Shown piece after piece: positions 10,320-19,777 of a stretch of DNA of 64,000 nucleotides. Positions within the stretch are counted from its first letter, which is position 1. Each line of letters opens with the position of its first letter. The DNA comes from Methylocaldum szegediense (GTDB lineage Bacteria; Pseudomonadota; Gammaproteobacteria; Methylococcales; Methylococcaceae). The DNA is taken from contig NZ_OX458333.1 in NCBI RefSeq assembly GCF_949769195.1, positions 3,692,001 to 3,756,000 on the forward strand, in the 5' to 3' direction. The position numbers and the translations under genes were made by a program. The notes under the pieces were generated by a model. It was not told the origin of the DNA and ran no database searches. It was given only the letters and a program-made list of their open reading frames with translations.

Positions 10320-10370
10320 GAAAAATTTGTCGTCCCTTTGTAGTTCTGATTTGTTGGAGAGTACCTAATC

Positions 10371-10574
10371 ATGAAGCCGGATATTCATCCCGAATATAAA
10401 GCCATTACCGTCCAGTGCAGTTGCGGCAACACGTTCGAAACCAAGTCGACGTTAGGTAGGGATTTGCACATCGAAGTGTGTTCCGCCTGCCATCCATTCT
10501 ATACGGGCAAGCAGAAGATCGTCGACACCGCCGGTCGAGTCGACAAGTTCCGGCGGAAATATGGACGGGGTTGA
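10371..10574 (+). CDS. rpmE: Ribosomal protein L31, zinc-binding type
   Basis: L31 is a small protein of the large ribosomal subunit that contacts the small subunit. The 67-residue protein starts MKPDIHPEY and has the four zinc-ligand cysteines C16, C18, C37 and C40 (CSC...CSAC). This is therefore the C+ form rather than the zinc-free paralogue made during zinc starvation. The HPFYTGKQ block is conserved. It is a single-gene unit: the upstream neighbour is divergent and the downstream one convergent. Confidence 0.97.
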   Translation: MKPDIHPEYKAITVQCSCGNTFETKSTLGRDLHIEVCSACHPFYTGKQKIVDTAGRVDKFRRKYGRG

Positions 10575-10727
10575 TTTTCGGGCCCCATCCAAACCGCTCG
10601 AAACCGCTTGGCCACGTCGATTAAATGACAATAAGCAAGGACCGGCCCTCGCGGTTTAACATCGCCCGTTTGGGAATGGAAGCGAAATCGGCTGGACGGG
10701 AGGGTTCGGTCTGCTCGCACTATTCGC

Positions 10728-11345
10728 TTATGTACCAAGCCGAAGCTTGGACGGTGAGCTGCCGTTAATCAATTTTTCGACATCGTGCAGCGAGCCGCCG
10801 GGTACAGCCTTTTCCTTCCGGTTGATCCGTTGCCCTTTTAATTCCGGCGGCAGTACAGCCAGTTCAACGCGGACGCCGTCGACATAAAAGTCCAGTGCCG
10901 GACAAGTCACGCCTCGCCGATGCCCTAGATTGAACGAAAAGGATCGTTCCCTGAACGGGATGCCGACCTCGATCAGTTTCTTGATGATCTCTTCCGGGGT
11001 TTCGGGATACACATACAAAACAATAGGGCTGTACTTGCTGGCACTGCCGTCCAAGACAGCGCCGACCAAGCGCGGCGAAAATTCTTCCAAGAAACGCATG
11101 GCCTCCAATGCGAGCCTTCGCAGTCGGGTAATGTGTTGTGGCTGCGTATCCGCCCGGTAGAGTCGAAGATATTCTTCTAGCGCCTGGTCGATTTCCTCGT
11201 TACGGGGAAGGCTGCGCGAGTTCGTTATCCCAAGACGGGCCGCAGCCTTATTTTTTGCCGGAAGATAATCATTTATACCTTCCTCTGCGATGATTCGTGC
11301 GGCCTCGTAGGCGATCAATCGTCGGGCTCTGTCTTTTGCGGACAT
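10728..11345 (-). CDS. Nucleotidyltransferase-like conserved protein of unknown function
   Basis: The protein has 205 residues. Its N-terminal third is helical and basic (KDRARRLIAYEAARIIAEEG). The middle holds GAVLDGSASKYSPIVLYVYPE, which resembles the start of a minimal nucleotidyltransferase fold, and the C-terminus is basic (ELKGQRINRKEKAVPGG). I do not recognise a characterised homologue. The ATG at 11345 lies 8 bases after the mrcA stop; a TTG at 11357 would make a 4-base overlap instead. It is the last gene of the mrcA transcript. The fold call is tentative; conserved hypothetical is the safe label. Confidence 0.7.
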   Translation of the reverse strand: MSAKDRARRLIAYEAARIIAEEGINDYLPAKNKAAARLGITNSRSLPRNEEIDQALEEYLRLYRADTQPQHITRLRRLALEAMRFLEEFSPRLVGAVLDGSASKYSPIVLYVYPETPEEIIKKLIEVGIPFRERSFSFNLGHRRGVTCPALDFYVDGVRVELAVLPPELKGQRINRKEKAVPGGSLHDVEKLINGSSPSKLRLGT

Positions 11346-11353
11346 GGCGGAGG

Positions 11354-13822
11354 TCAAAATAGCGATTCGATCGGTTTGTCGGTCGTGACGCTCGGGACTG
11401 TTGGCTCCAGTGGTCGCGGTTGTTCCTCGTCTGCGATAGACTCTGATGGAGGAGGCGCGCTCACGCGCGGCGCGGCGTAGTAGCGGGGCACTCTCCCAGA
11501 AGGAAAGACCTCAAACACTGCATTGGGGCTCCCGGGCAAGGCTAGCATCCCGGTGCTCGGATCCATGCGAGCGATTGTCAGTCCGCTTGGAAGTGGGAAA
11601 GTTTGCTCGGGTACGTCTTTGAGTGCTTCTCGCATGAAGTGGATCCACATGGGAAGTGCGGCTTTGCCCCCGGTTTCGCCTTTCCCTAAGGATTTTGAGG
11701 AATCGAATCCAATCCAGGCGACGGCGGTCAGGGAAGGAACGTAACCGTTGAACCACGCGTCCTTGTAATCATTTGTCGTACCGGTTTTGCCGGCGACATC
11801 ATTGCGCCCCAGTTCCATAGCGCGGACCGCGGTTCCGGTTCGCACCACATCTTGCAGCATAGAATTCATCATGTAGTGGACCTGAGCCGACAGTATGCGG
11901 GGTGCAAAGTTCGTCTGGTGATCATCGGCGTCACTGCAATTTGCGCAAGCGATTTGCGGAGTGGCTTGAAAGACCATGCCACCCGCTTCGGTTTCTATGC
12001 GTTCGATGAAATAGGGCTCGACGCGAAAACCGCCGTTAGCGAAAACCGCGTAGGCCTGTGCCATTCGAAGAGGCGTCGCGGTGCCGCTGCCCAGGGCTAG
12101 CGGAAGGGATCGCGGCAGTTCTTCGGGTTGGAAACCGAAGCGCCGCGCCATATCGATCGCTTTCGTAAGGCCGATGCTCTGAAGTAGGCGGATGGACACG
12201 AGGTTCCGAGATTTGGCCAAGGCTACCCGAAGCCGCGTGGGGCCATAAAATCGACCCGAGTAATTCTGCGGACGCCAAAATCCGCCTTCCTGCGAGGGGT
12301 CGGAAAAAACGACCGGCGCGTCATTGACTACGCTCGCCGGAGTATATCCTTGGGCCAAGGCCGCCGAGTAAAGTACGGGCTTAAAACCGGAACCCGGTTG
12401 TCTTTGAGCTTGGGTTGCTCTGTTGAATTTGCTGATCGCGAAATCATATCCGCCCGCCAGCGCGACCACGGCGCCGCTGGTCGGATCCAAGGCGACCAAG
12501 GCACCCTCGACTTGTGGAATCTGGCTGAGTTTCCAATGGCCGTCGCCGTCCTTGCGAAGTCTGATGAGGTCGCCGGCCTTGAGTATTTCTTTGGCGCTTC
12601 GCGGAAAAGGGCCTTGTGCGTTTTCGGAAATATATCGGCGTGCCCATTTGAGACCATCCCAGTCGAGTACGATTTGTTGTTGATGGCCGAGATAAACGTC
12701 CGCGGAAGTTTCGTTGACAGCCAGGACTAATCCTGGCACCGTCTCCCCGGTTTTCGGGATGCTGGACAACTGCCTGTCCCAGTACTCGCGGCGCTTTTCT
12801 TTCTTTAAGTCTATTCGCTGTGTTACACCTCGAAATCCGTGGCGTTCGTCGTACTCGTGCAGCGCAAGGCGCAATGCCTTGTCGGCGGCCCTTTGTAAAC
12901 GGCTGTCGATAGTAGTGTAAATTCGGAAACCGTTGGTATACGCAGCTTCGCCATACTGGCGATACATCTCGTTGCGGATCAATTCCGCGACATAAGGAGC
13001 GTTTAATTCGATGGGGGTGGTGTGAAGCTTTGCGGTGACCGGTCGCTCGATTGCTTCCTGATAAGTTTGATCATCGATATATCCCAGTTTCCGCATCTGC
13101 TTAAGAACGTAGTTTCGCCGCTCCACGGCCCGTTGCGGATTGGTTATCGGATTGAAAGCGGAGGGGGCCTTCGGTAAACCAGCAATCATCGCGATCTCGT
13201 CTACCTCGAGCTCATTTATCTTCTTGCCATAGTAGACCTGACTCGCGGCAACGACGCCATACGCATGATGACCGAAGTAGATCTTGTTTAAGTACAGCTC
13301 CAAGATCTGCTCCTTTGTCAATTCCGATTCGATTTTGACTGCAAGCACAATTTCCTTGAGTTTGCGATAGAAAGTCTTTTCGCTGCTCAAGAAGAAATTG
13401 CGAGCGACTTGCATCGTGATGGTGCTGCCGCCTTGCTTTTTCTTTCCCGTCCGAAGGAAGGAGAACGTCGCTCGCATCAAGCCGACGTAGTCCACACCAC
13501 GGTGCTTGAAGAAACGATTGTCCTCGGCGGCCAGGAAAGCCTGAATGACCCTGCTCGGGACTTCGGAAAAGGAGACCGGGCTCCGCTTCATTTCGCCGTA
13601 TTGAGCCATCAGCAAGCCGTCTTTGCTGTAGATGCTCATGGGGGTTTGGTATCGAGCATCGCGCAGAACCTCCGTGTTCGGGAGTTGCGGTGCAATGAAG
13701 CGATAAAGCAAAAACGCGGCTAAAACTAAACTCGCAAATCCGCCAAGCAGGAAGAGAAAGATTAGTTTGATAAGGCTCGCGGAACGGGAGCGTGCTTGAC
13801 CTCGATTGTTGCGGGTTCTCAC
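11354..13822 (-). CDS. mrcA: Penicillin-binding protein 1A (bifunctional transglycosylase/transpeptidase)
   Basis: PBP1A polymerises and crosslinks peptidoglycan at the periplasmic face of the inner membrane. The 822-residue protein has one N-terminal membrane anchor (about 18-42), a GT51 domain with catalytic E100 in AEDNRFFKHRG, and a transpeptidase domain with S478-GFK, the S538-R-N motif and K679-T-G. A loop between SRN and KTG contains two cysteines (CANC, 627-630). The start is a GTG at 13822. It is divergent from pilM across 204 bases; the mrcA-pilMNOPQ order is the usual gammaproteobacterial one. It sits upstream of the nucleotidyltransferase-like gene on the same strand. Confidence 0.97.
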   Translation of the reverse strand: MRTRNNRGQARSRSASLIKLIFLFLLGGFASLVLAAFLLYRFIAPQLPNTEVLRDARYQTPMSIYSKDGLLMAQYGEMKRSPVSFSEVPSRVIQAFLAAEDNRFFKHRGVDYVGLMRATFSFLRTGKKKQGGSTITMQVARNFFLSSEKTFYRKLKEIVLAVKIESELTKEQILELYLNKIYFGHHAYGVVAASQVYYGKKINELEVDEIAMIAGLPKAPSAFNPITNPQRAVERRNYVLKQMRKLGYIDDQTYQEAIERPVTAKLHTTPIELNAPYVAELIRNEMYRQYGEAAYTNGFRIYTTIDSRLQRAADKALRLALHEYDERHGFRGVTQRIDLKKEKRREYWDRQLSSIPKTGETVPGLVLAVNETSADVYLGHQQQIVLDWDGLKWARRYISENAQGPFPRSAKEILKAGDLIRLRKDGDGHWKLSQIPQVEGALVALDPTSGAVVALAGGYDFAISKFNRATQAQRQPGSGFKPVLYSAALAQGYTPASVVNDAPVVFSDPSQEGGFWRPQNYSGRFYGPTRLRVALAKSRNLVSIRLLQSIGLTKAIDMARRFGFQPEELPRSLPLALGSGTATPLRMAQAYAVFANGGFRVEPYFIERIETEAGGMVFQATPQIACANCSDADDHQTNFAPRILSAQVHYMMNSMLQDVVRTGTAVRAMELGRNDVAGKTGTTNDYKDAWFNGYVPSLTAVAWIGFDSSKSLGKGETGGKAALPMWIHFMREALKDVPEQTFPLPSGLTIARMDPSTGMLALPGSPNAVFEVFPSGRVPRYYAAPRVSAPPPSESIADEEQPRPLEPTVPSVTTDKPIESLF

Positions 13823-14026
13823 TCGACCATCAAAAAAGCTGTTTTTCCGGCTGTAGCTATCGAACGATCATGAGCTGCGCGTCGCTCGGCTGACCGATAG
13901 CGGGGGTCTCATGGGCAAACTTCCAATCCCTACTATACTACATGACAGCGTTTAGCGGGTGACGAGAAACGGCATTGGGACTCGGTACCGCCCGCGTGAA
14001 GTCAAAGCGAGCTTGGGACGTTATCG

Positions 14027-15088
14027 ATGTTTTTTTTGTACCGCAAGAGACCGCCGCTGCTTGGAATCGACATTAGTACTGCGGCCGTAAAGCTGCTGGA
14101 ACTAACAAAAGACGGACAGCGTTTTCGGGTGGAAAGCTATGCCGTCGCACCGTTGCCGCCAGACGCGGTGATCGACAAAAACATCGCGAAGGTCGAAATC
14201 ATCGCAAACGTCATCAAAACGCTTGTCAAGCAGTCGGGCACGCGACTCAAACATGCTGCCGTTGCCGTACCGAGCTCGTCGGTCATCACCAAGACCATCT
14301 CTATGCCCGCTTCCTTGAGTGAAGATGAGCTTGAGGCCCAGATCGAACTGGAGGCAGATCAGTACATCCCATACTCGTTGGATGAGGTGAGCCTCGACTT
14401 CGAGGTGCAGGGCAGGACCGAGAAAAATCCCGATATGGTCGATGTTCTACTGGTGGCTTCCCGAAAGGAGAATGTGGAAGACCGGGTCGCCGCACTAGAG
14501 ATGGCTGGACTCAAGGCAGAGATCGTCGATGTGGAGTCGTACGCACTGGAGAATGCCTGCAATCTGATCCTGGATCAGTGGCCCGGCTACACCCCTGAGC
14601 AGACTATCGCTGTAGCCGATGTGGGCTCGACTATGACGACCCTGAACGTGATTCATAACCGCCGAATCATCTATACACGCGAACAGGGGTTCGGCGGCAA
14701 GCAGCTGACGGAGGAAATCCAGCGCCGGTATGGGCTTTCATACGAGGAAGCCGGTTTGGCAAAGAAACATGGGGGGCTGCCAGACAATTACTTGCTCGAA
14801 GTGCTGGAACCATTCAAACAGGCCATGGCCCAGCAAATCGGGCGCTCGCTGCAATTTTTCCTTGCTTCGAGTTCACACCGGACTGTCGACGGTTTGGTGT
14901 TAGCAGGCGGATGCGCTTCGATACAGGAAATTGATCGCTTCGTGGAAGGCGTTCTGGGTATTCCCACGGTCACTGCGAATCCGTTTGTCAACATGCATCT
15001 TGCGCCGCGCGTTAAACCACAAAGCTTGAACAATGATGCTCCGGCGTTGATGACGGCCTGTGGGCTGGCTTTGAGGAGTTTGGACTAA
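14027..15088 (+). CDS. pilM: Type IV pilus inner-membrane platform protein PilM
   Basis: PilM is an actin-like cytoplasmic ATP-binding protein that recruits PilN and connects the pilus motor to the alignment complex. The 353-residue product shows the actin-fold blocks LLGIDISTAAVKLLEL (about 11-26), VADVGSTMTTLNV and the late LVLAGGCASI. The start is the ATG at 14027, with no strong ribosome site visible. It is the first gene of pilMNOPQ. Its TAA overlaps the pilN ATG by one base (TAATG), which favours coupled translation and fixed stoichiometry. Confidence 0.96.
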   Translation: MFFLYRKRPPLLGIDISTAAVKLLELTKDGQRFRVESYAVAPLPPDAVIDKNIAKVEIIANVIKTLVKQSGTRLKHAAVAVPSSSVITKTISMPASLSEDELEAQIELEADQYIPYSLDEVSLDFEVQGRTEKNPDMVDVLLVASRKENVEDRVAALEMAGLKAEIVDVESYALENACNLILDQWPGYTPEQTIAVADVGSTMTTLNVIHNRRIIYTREQGFGGKQLTEEIQRRYGLSYEEAGLAKKHGGLPDNYLLEVLEPFKQAMAQQIGRSLQFFLASSSHRTVDGLVLAGGCASIQEIDRFVEGVLGIPTVTANPFVNMHLAPRVKPQSLNNDAPALMTACGLALRSLD

Positions 15089-15672
15089 TGGCTCGGATCA
15101 ACCTACTTCCTTGGCGAACGGAACTCCGTAAACAAAGGCAAAAAGAATTCATCGCAATCACTTTAGCCGCGTTGCTATCGACGGGCGCCTTATGGTGCTT
15201 TGTGCACTACTTCATCGGCAGCATGATCGACTATCAGACCCAGCGGAATAAGTACTTGGAGTCCGAGATCGCGTTGCTCGATAAAAAAATCAAGGAAATC
15301 GAGGAATTGGAAACCAAGAAAAAGCGACTCATCGCCAAGATGGAGGTTATCCAGAGATTGCAAGCGAGCCGGCCCGAGATCGTCCATCTGTTCGATGAGT
15401 TGGCGCGGACCATCCCCGAGGGTGTTTATCTGACGGACCTGACTCAGCTTGAAAACAATCTGACGATGAATGGAATAGCTCAGTCCAATGCCCGAGTTTC
15501 CGCATACATGAGGAATCTCGAGTCTTCGCCTTGGATGCAGGATCCTCTGTTAAACATCATCGAGACCAAACAGGATGCCAACGATAGCCGCAAAGCGCGC
15601 AGCAATCGTTTTACGCTTCAGGTCAAGCAGGGAAGCGACAAAGCAGACAAGCAGGAGAAGAAGCCGTCATGA
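15088..15672 (+). CDS. pilN: Type IV pilus alignment protein PilN
   Basis: PilN spans the inner membrane once; its short cytoplasmic N-terminus (MARINLLPWR) is the peptide bound by PilM. The 194-residue protein then has a transmembrane segment (about 22-45), a periplasmic coiled coil rich in Lys and Glu (about 55-95) and a C-terminal ferredoxin-like domain that pairs with PilO. It overlaps pilM by one base and pilO by four. All features agree with the family. Confidence 0.95.
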   Translation: MARINLLPWRTELRKQRQKEFIAITLAALLSTGALWCFVHYFIGSMIDYQTQRNKYLESEIALLDKKIKEIEELETKKKRLIAKMEVIQRLQASRPEIVHLFDELARTIPEGVYLTDLTQLENNLTMNGIAQSNARVSAYMRNLESSPWMQDPLLNIIETKQDANDSRKARSNRFTLQVKQGSDKADKQEKKPS

Positions 15673-16304
15673 ACCTTTCCGAAATCAACTGGGACTTAGA
15701 AAACGCCGGCGCCTGGCCGCTGCCGATCAAGGCCGCAATTATTGCCCTCCTGTGCTTCATTCTGAGTGGCCTTTGGTACTACCTGGATACGCAGGACCAA
15801 ATGGCGCTGCTCGAAACGGAAGAAAGGAAGGAGCTGGAGCTGAAGACCAAATTTGAGCAACGCCAACAAAAGGCCGCCAATTTAGAGGAATACAAGGCGC
15901 AAATGGCGGAGATAGAAAAAAGTTTCGGCGATTTACTCAGACAACTACCCGATAAGACTCAAGTTCCAGAGCTTTTAGTAGACGTTTCTCAAACTGGACT
16001 CGCGGCAGGCTTGGAGTTCGAGCTTTTCAAGCCGGGTGCTGAAATCGCCAAAGAGTTCTACGCGGAGTTACCTATCGAGATCCGCGTAATAGGTGATTAC
16101 ATGGAGTTCGGAGCGTTTGTCAGCGGATTGGCATCTTTACCGCGCATTGTAACGATCCATAACGTAAAGATTGAACCGCACAAGAAGGATGAGAGAGCGA
16201 AGAAAACGGCTAAGAATCCTTTGGTCATGAGTGCGCTGGTCAGGACTTATCGCTACCTGGATGAGGGAGCCGTGCCGGCGAGCCAAATCAAAAAGTCACG
16301 ATGA
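15669..16304 (+). CDS. pilO: Type IV pilus alignment protein PilO
   Basis: PilO is the bitopic partner of PilN in the periplasmic ring that joins the motor to the secretin. The 211-residue protein has a short cytoplasmic head, one transmembrane segment (about 18-38, IKAAIIALLCFILSGLWYYL), a coiled coil (about 45-90) and a C-terminal domain with the ELPIEIRVIGDYMEFGAF block typical of PilO. Four-base overlaps with pilN and pilP mark it as part of one tightly coupled operon. Confidence 0.95.
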   Translation: MNLSEINWDLENAGAWPLPIKAAIIALLCFILSGLWYYLDTQDQMALLETEERKELELKTKFEQRQQKAANLEEYKAQMAEIEKSFGDLLRQLPDKTQVPELLVDVSQTGLAAGLEFELFKPGAEIAKEFYAELPIEIRVIGDYMEFGAFVSGLASLPRIVTIHNVKIEPHKKDERAKKTAKNPLVMSALVRTYRYLDEGAVPASQIKKSR

Positions 16305-16882
16305 AGAAAAACGCTATGGGTAGGCAGTTGAATTTTTCGATACCGCCGTATCGTTCGCGGCTCCTCGTTTCTTGGCTGATCATTTTCGGATTGACGGGCT
16401 GCGCGGGCGACGATTTGGCCGATCTCAAACACTATGTCGAAGAAGTCAAGGCGCGGCCGAAAGGGTCAGTCGAGCCTCTGCCGGAATTCAAGGCGGTTGA
16501 GCCCTTTGTCTTCAATCCGGAAGATTTGCGCAATCCTTTCATCATTGATGATAAATCCGAACAGACCGAGGACGCGAGGATCAGCAGCAGTATTCGACCG
16601 GACACCAATCGCCCTAAGGAAGAACTGGAATCCTACGAATTGGACACGCTGCGTATGGTCGGGACGGTCGATAAGCAAGGCGTACTCTGGGGCTTGGTGA
16701 AAGCCGCCGATGGGACGATACACCGAGTACGCACTGGTAATTACATGGGAAAGAATTTCGGCAAGGTCGTCAGCATTAAAGAAAACGTGATCGAGTTGGT
16801 AGAAATCGTATCCGACAGTCCTGGAGTATGGCGCGAACGTAAGGCAGCTCTCGATTTGGCGGAAGTGGGGGGAAACAAATGA
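16301..16882 (+). CDS. pilP: Type IV pilus lipoprotein PilP
   Basis: PilP is an inner-membrane-anchored lipoprotein whose HR domain binds the N-domain of PilQ. The 193-residue precursor has a signal peptide ending in the lipobox LTGC (cleavage before C34), an unstructured region, then a beta domain beginning near LRNPF and continuing ELDTLRMVGTV. The N-terminal extension before the hydrophobic core is rather long (about 20 residues), so an internal ATG at residue 6 might be the true start. It overlaps pilO and pilQ by four bases each. Confidence 0.94.
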   Translation: MKKNAMGRQLNFSIPPYRSRLLVSWLIIFGLTGCAGDDLADLKHYVEEVKARPKGSVEPLPEFKAVEPFVFNPEDLRNPFIIDDKSEQTEDARISSSIRPDTNRPKEELESYELDTLRMVGTVDKQGVLWGLVKAADGTIHRVRTGNYMGKNFGKVVSIKENVIELVEIVSDSPGVWRERKAALDLAEVGGNK

Positions 16883-19113
16883 AAACGACACGAAGTATAG
16901 GTATTGCCCCGACCGTATGGCAGCGATACATGAAAGCGGTAGGCTTCATTTTGGCCGGGTTGTTTTTGCATCTTTCCGCCAGTCGAGCGGAAGGACTCGT
17001 TCTCGAATCAGTGGACTTCTCGATCTTGCCTGGAGACAACTTGCAACTGCTGCTGGGTTTGAACGGACCAGCGAACGAGCCGAGAATTTTCCATACGGAA
17101 AATCCTGCCCGCATAGCGCTGGATTTGCCTGGTGTGACGAATGGCCTGAAACAGAAGACAGTGCCCATCAACGTAGGTGCCGCTCAAAGCGTTCAAGCGG
17201 TGGAAGCGGCGGGTCGTACCCGGGTCGTCATCAATTTGACTGATATGATGCCCTACACCAGTCGAGTGGATGGCAACAATATTCTGATCACGTTACAAAG
17301 TGGTACGGCGCCGATCGCTGCAGCAAACGCCACATCCGCGAGTCCACGTTTTAGCGATCGGCCATTCGGCGGAGGAGATCGGCGTATCGAAAATATCGAT
17401 TTCCGCCGAGGAGAAAGAGGCGAAGGCCGGCTTCTGGTGACGCTGAGCGACCCAAAATCCTTAGTGGACATTCACGAAGAGGGGCAGAAAGTCGTCATCC
17501 GATTTGCCAATACCCGGCTTCCCGCTCAGTTGCAACGCAGACTCGACGTTATGGATTTCGCCACGCCTGTCCGTTCGGTCGATGCCACGGTAGAAGGTGC
17601 TCACACACGTATGGTTGTGGCGACGGTTTCCGACGAATACGACTATTCCTCTTATCAGACCGACAACATTTTGACGGTGGAATTCCGTCCGTTAACCAAA
17701 GCGGAAAAGGAAGAGATCAAGAAGAAGGACTTCGCGTACTCCGGTGAGAAGCTAACGCTGAACTTCCAAGATATTCCGGTGCGCTCTGTTCTTCAGATTC
17801 TGGCGGATTTTACCAATCTGAACATCGTCGCCAGCGATACGGTTCAGGGCAATGTCACGCTTCGGCTCAATGATGTCCCATGGGATCAGGCATTGGACCT
17901 GGTTCTCAAATCCAAGGGATTGGGCAAGCGGCAAGAAGGTAACATTATCCGCGTCGCGCCGCTTGAGGAAATCAACAAGCAGGAGAAAGAGGAGCTCGAA
18001 GCGCAGAAGGTGGTAGAAGATCTCGAACCACTACGGACGGAAATTATCCAGATCAATTACACGACGGCCGAGGACATCAAGAAAGTTTTGATCGGCACTA
18101 CGGAACGCATCAGCCAATTGACAACACAGCCAGGAGGTATTAGCGGTGGATCCGGTTCTACGTCGGTGTCGACACTCGATGTCAGTCAATCGGTATTGTC
18201 CGGCCGGGGTAACGTAACCGTCGATCCACGGACCAACCAACTGATCGTGAAGGATACGCCGCGCAATTTGGAACGGGTGCGCGAGCTCGTCCGTCAACTG
18301 GACAAGCCGGTTCGGCAGGTGCTGATCGAGTCTCGGATCGTCATTGCGAGAAACGATTTTCTGAGGGATTTAGGCAGTCGGCTTCAGCTCAACAGATTAG
18401 TTAAAGGGAGAGGTGCCGATTCCTTTTCTTCGAGTGCCGGATCCGAGGGTGTAATCTTCCAACAGCCGGCCTCGGGAGGGGAAAAGTCGACCAACGTCGA
18501 CGTGTTGGTCGACCTTGCGGCGAAAGGCGCGGCGACCGCCGCGACCGGTGGCGCAAGTGCGCTCGGCTTCACCCTCATCAAGGCAGGCGACTATTTGCTC
18601 GATCTTGAGTTATCCGCCGCTCAGCGTGAGGGACGCAGCGAGACGGTGTCCAACCCCCGGCTGATCACCTCGGATCAGACCAAGGCGGTGATCAGGCAGG
18701 GTGTTGAAATTCCTTACCAGACGACTGTCGTAGCGGGCGGGGGTGCTTCGGCGAACATCACCTTCAAGCAGGCCGTGCTCGAGTTGAACGTGACACCGCA
18801 TATCACACCAGACGATCAGGTGTTGATGGAGCTCTTGATCAGGAAGGACGAACAAGGCCAGCAAACGCCGATCGGCCCGGCGATTGATAAGCGCGAGATT
18901 GAAACGACCGCCCAAGTTTCGAACGGGGAAACTGTAGTTTTGGGTGGGGTTTACGAGGGGTTGAATCGTAACAATACGGACAAAGTGCCGTTTTTCGGCG
19001 ATCTGCCGGGAATCGGCTACATGTTCCGCAGAAATAGCGTGGAAGATACGAAGCGAGAGTTGCTCGTTTTCATCACGCCGAAGATCCTCAAACAAGATCT
19101 CGCTTTTCGCTGA
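16879..19113 (+). CDS. pilQ: Type IV pilus outer-membrane secretin PilQ
   Basis: PilQ forms the outer-membrane gated channel through which the pilus passes. The 744-residue precursor has a signal peptide, two AMIN domains that bind peptidoglycan (about 32-125 and 165-260), an STN/N0 domain starting near LNFQDIPVRSVLQI, an N1 domain with DPRTNQLIVKDTP, and the C-terminal secretin barrel (NPRLITSDQTKAVI, VLGGVYEG, FFGDLPGIGYMF). A Gly/Ser-rich linker lies near residue 415. It closes the operon and is followed 21 bases later by a strong terminator. Confidence 0.97.
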   Translation: MKTTRSIGIAPTVWQRYMKAVGFILAGLFLHLSASRAEGLVLESVDFSILPGDNLQLLLGLNGPANEPRIFHTENPARIALDLPGVTNGLKQKTVPINVGAAQSVQAVEAAGRTRVVINLTDMMPYTSRVDGNNILITLQSGTAPIAAANATSASPRFSDRPFGGGDRRIENIDFRRGERGEGRLLVTLSDPKSLVDIHEEGQKVVIRFANTRLPAQLQRRLDVMDFATPVRSVDATVEGAHTRMVVATVSDEYDYSSYQTDNILTVEFRPLTKAEKEEIKKKDFAYSGEKLTLNFQDIPVRSVLQILADFTNLNIVASDTVQGNVTLRLNDVPWDQALDLVLKSKGLGKRQEGNIIRVAPLEEINKQEKEELEAQKVVEDLEPLRTEIIQINYTTAEDIKKVLIGTTERISQLTTQPGGISGGSGSTSVSTLDVSQSVLSGRGNVTVDPRTNQLIVKDTPRNLERVRELVRQLDKPVRQVLIESRIVIARNDFLRDLGSRLQLNRLVKGRGADSFSSSAGSEGVIFQQPASGGEKSTNVDVLVDLAAKGAATAATGGASALGFTLIKAGDYLLDLELSAAQREGRSETVSNPRLITSDQTKAVIRQGVEIPYQTTVVAGGGASANITFKQAVLELNVTPHITPDDQVLMELLIRKDEQGQQTPIGPAIDKREIETTAQVSNGETVVLGGVYEGLNRNNTDKVPFFGDLPGIGYMFRRNSVEDTKRELLVFITPKILKQDLAFR

Positions 19114-19134
19114 TTTCGGCGGGAAGTGAAATAC

Positions 19135-19172
19135 AAAGGCGCCGCCCCGAACGGGCGGCGCCTTTTGTTTTT
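19135..19172 (+). terminator. Rho-independent terminator of pilMNOPQ
   Basis: A 13-bp perfect stem (19135-19147 with 19153-19165) closes a 5-base CGAAC loop and is followed by TTGTTTTT. This is the strongest intrinsic terminator in the window. It separates the pilus operon from aroK, which therefore needs its own promoter in the following 80 bases. Confidence 0.92.
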
Positions 19173-19246
19173 GGGCCGGAGCCTACGCCACGCCCGGTAT
19201 TATCTAGACGCATGGTATGATGACCCGATTTCGCACCTCCTGCAGC

Positions 19247-19777
19247 ATGAGACAGACGCAGAATATCTATTTGATCGGCCCTATGGGAGCGGGCAAGACG
19301 ACCATCGGACGGTTGTTAGCTAAAGCCCTGAACGTTCGTTTCGTCGACAGCGATCGGGAGATCGAGCAGCGCACAGGCGTCTGTATTCCCATGATTTTCG
19401 AATACGAGGGAGAGGAAGGGTTTAGGCGGCGAGAGGCGGAAGTTCTGGCGGAGTTGTGTTGTGAGGAGGGCGTGGTGTTGGCTACGGGGGGCGGATCGAT
19501 TTTACTGCCGAGGAATAGAGAGATACTGCGGGAGCGGGGGTTTATCGTTTATTTGAAATGTTCGGTCGAAAAGCAGCTCGAAAGAACTCACAAGGATTCC
19601 AATCGGCCTCTCCTCCAGACTGAGAACCCGCGCCAGCGGTTACAGGAATTGTTGCGGATACGGGAGCCGCTCTATCGCGCCTTGGCCGATTTTATCGTGG
19701 ATACCGGGACGCACTCCAGCCGCAGCGCCGTCCGTCAGATCTTAAAAGCCTATAACCGAGCGAACGCCAAGTCATGA
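19247..19777 (+). CDS. aroK: Shikimate kinase
   Basis: AroK phosphorylates shikimate at the 3-hydroxyl in the aromatic amino acid pathway. From the ATG at 19247 the protein has 176 residues (E. coli AroK 173). It shows the P-loop GPMGAGKTT (11-19), the shikimate-binding [11 protein letters not shown] and the GGGSIL block. An in-frame ATG at 19217 would add ten residues with no family resemblance. It overlaps aroB by four bases, the usual aroKB arrangement. Confidence 0.95.
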   Translation: MRQTQNIYLIGPMGAGKTTIGRLLAKALNVRFVDSDREIEQRTGVCIPMIFEYEGEEGFRRREAEVLAELCCEEGVVLATGGGSILLPRNREILRERGFIVYLKCSVEKQLERTHKDSNRPLLQTENPRQRLQELLRIREPLYRALADFIVDTGTHSSRSAVRQILKAYNRANAKS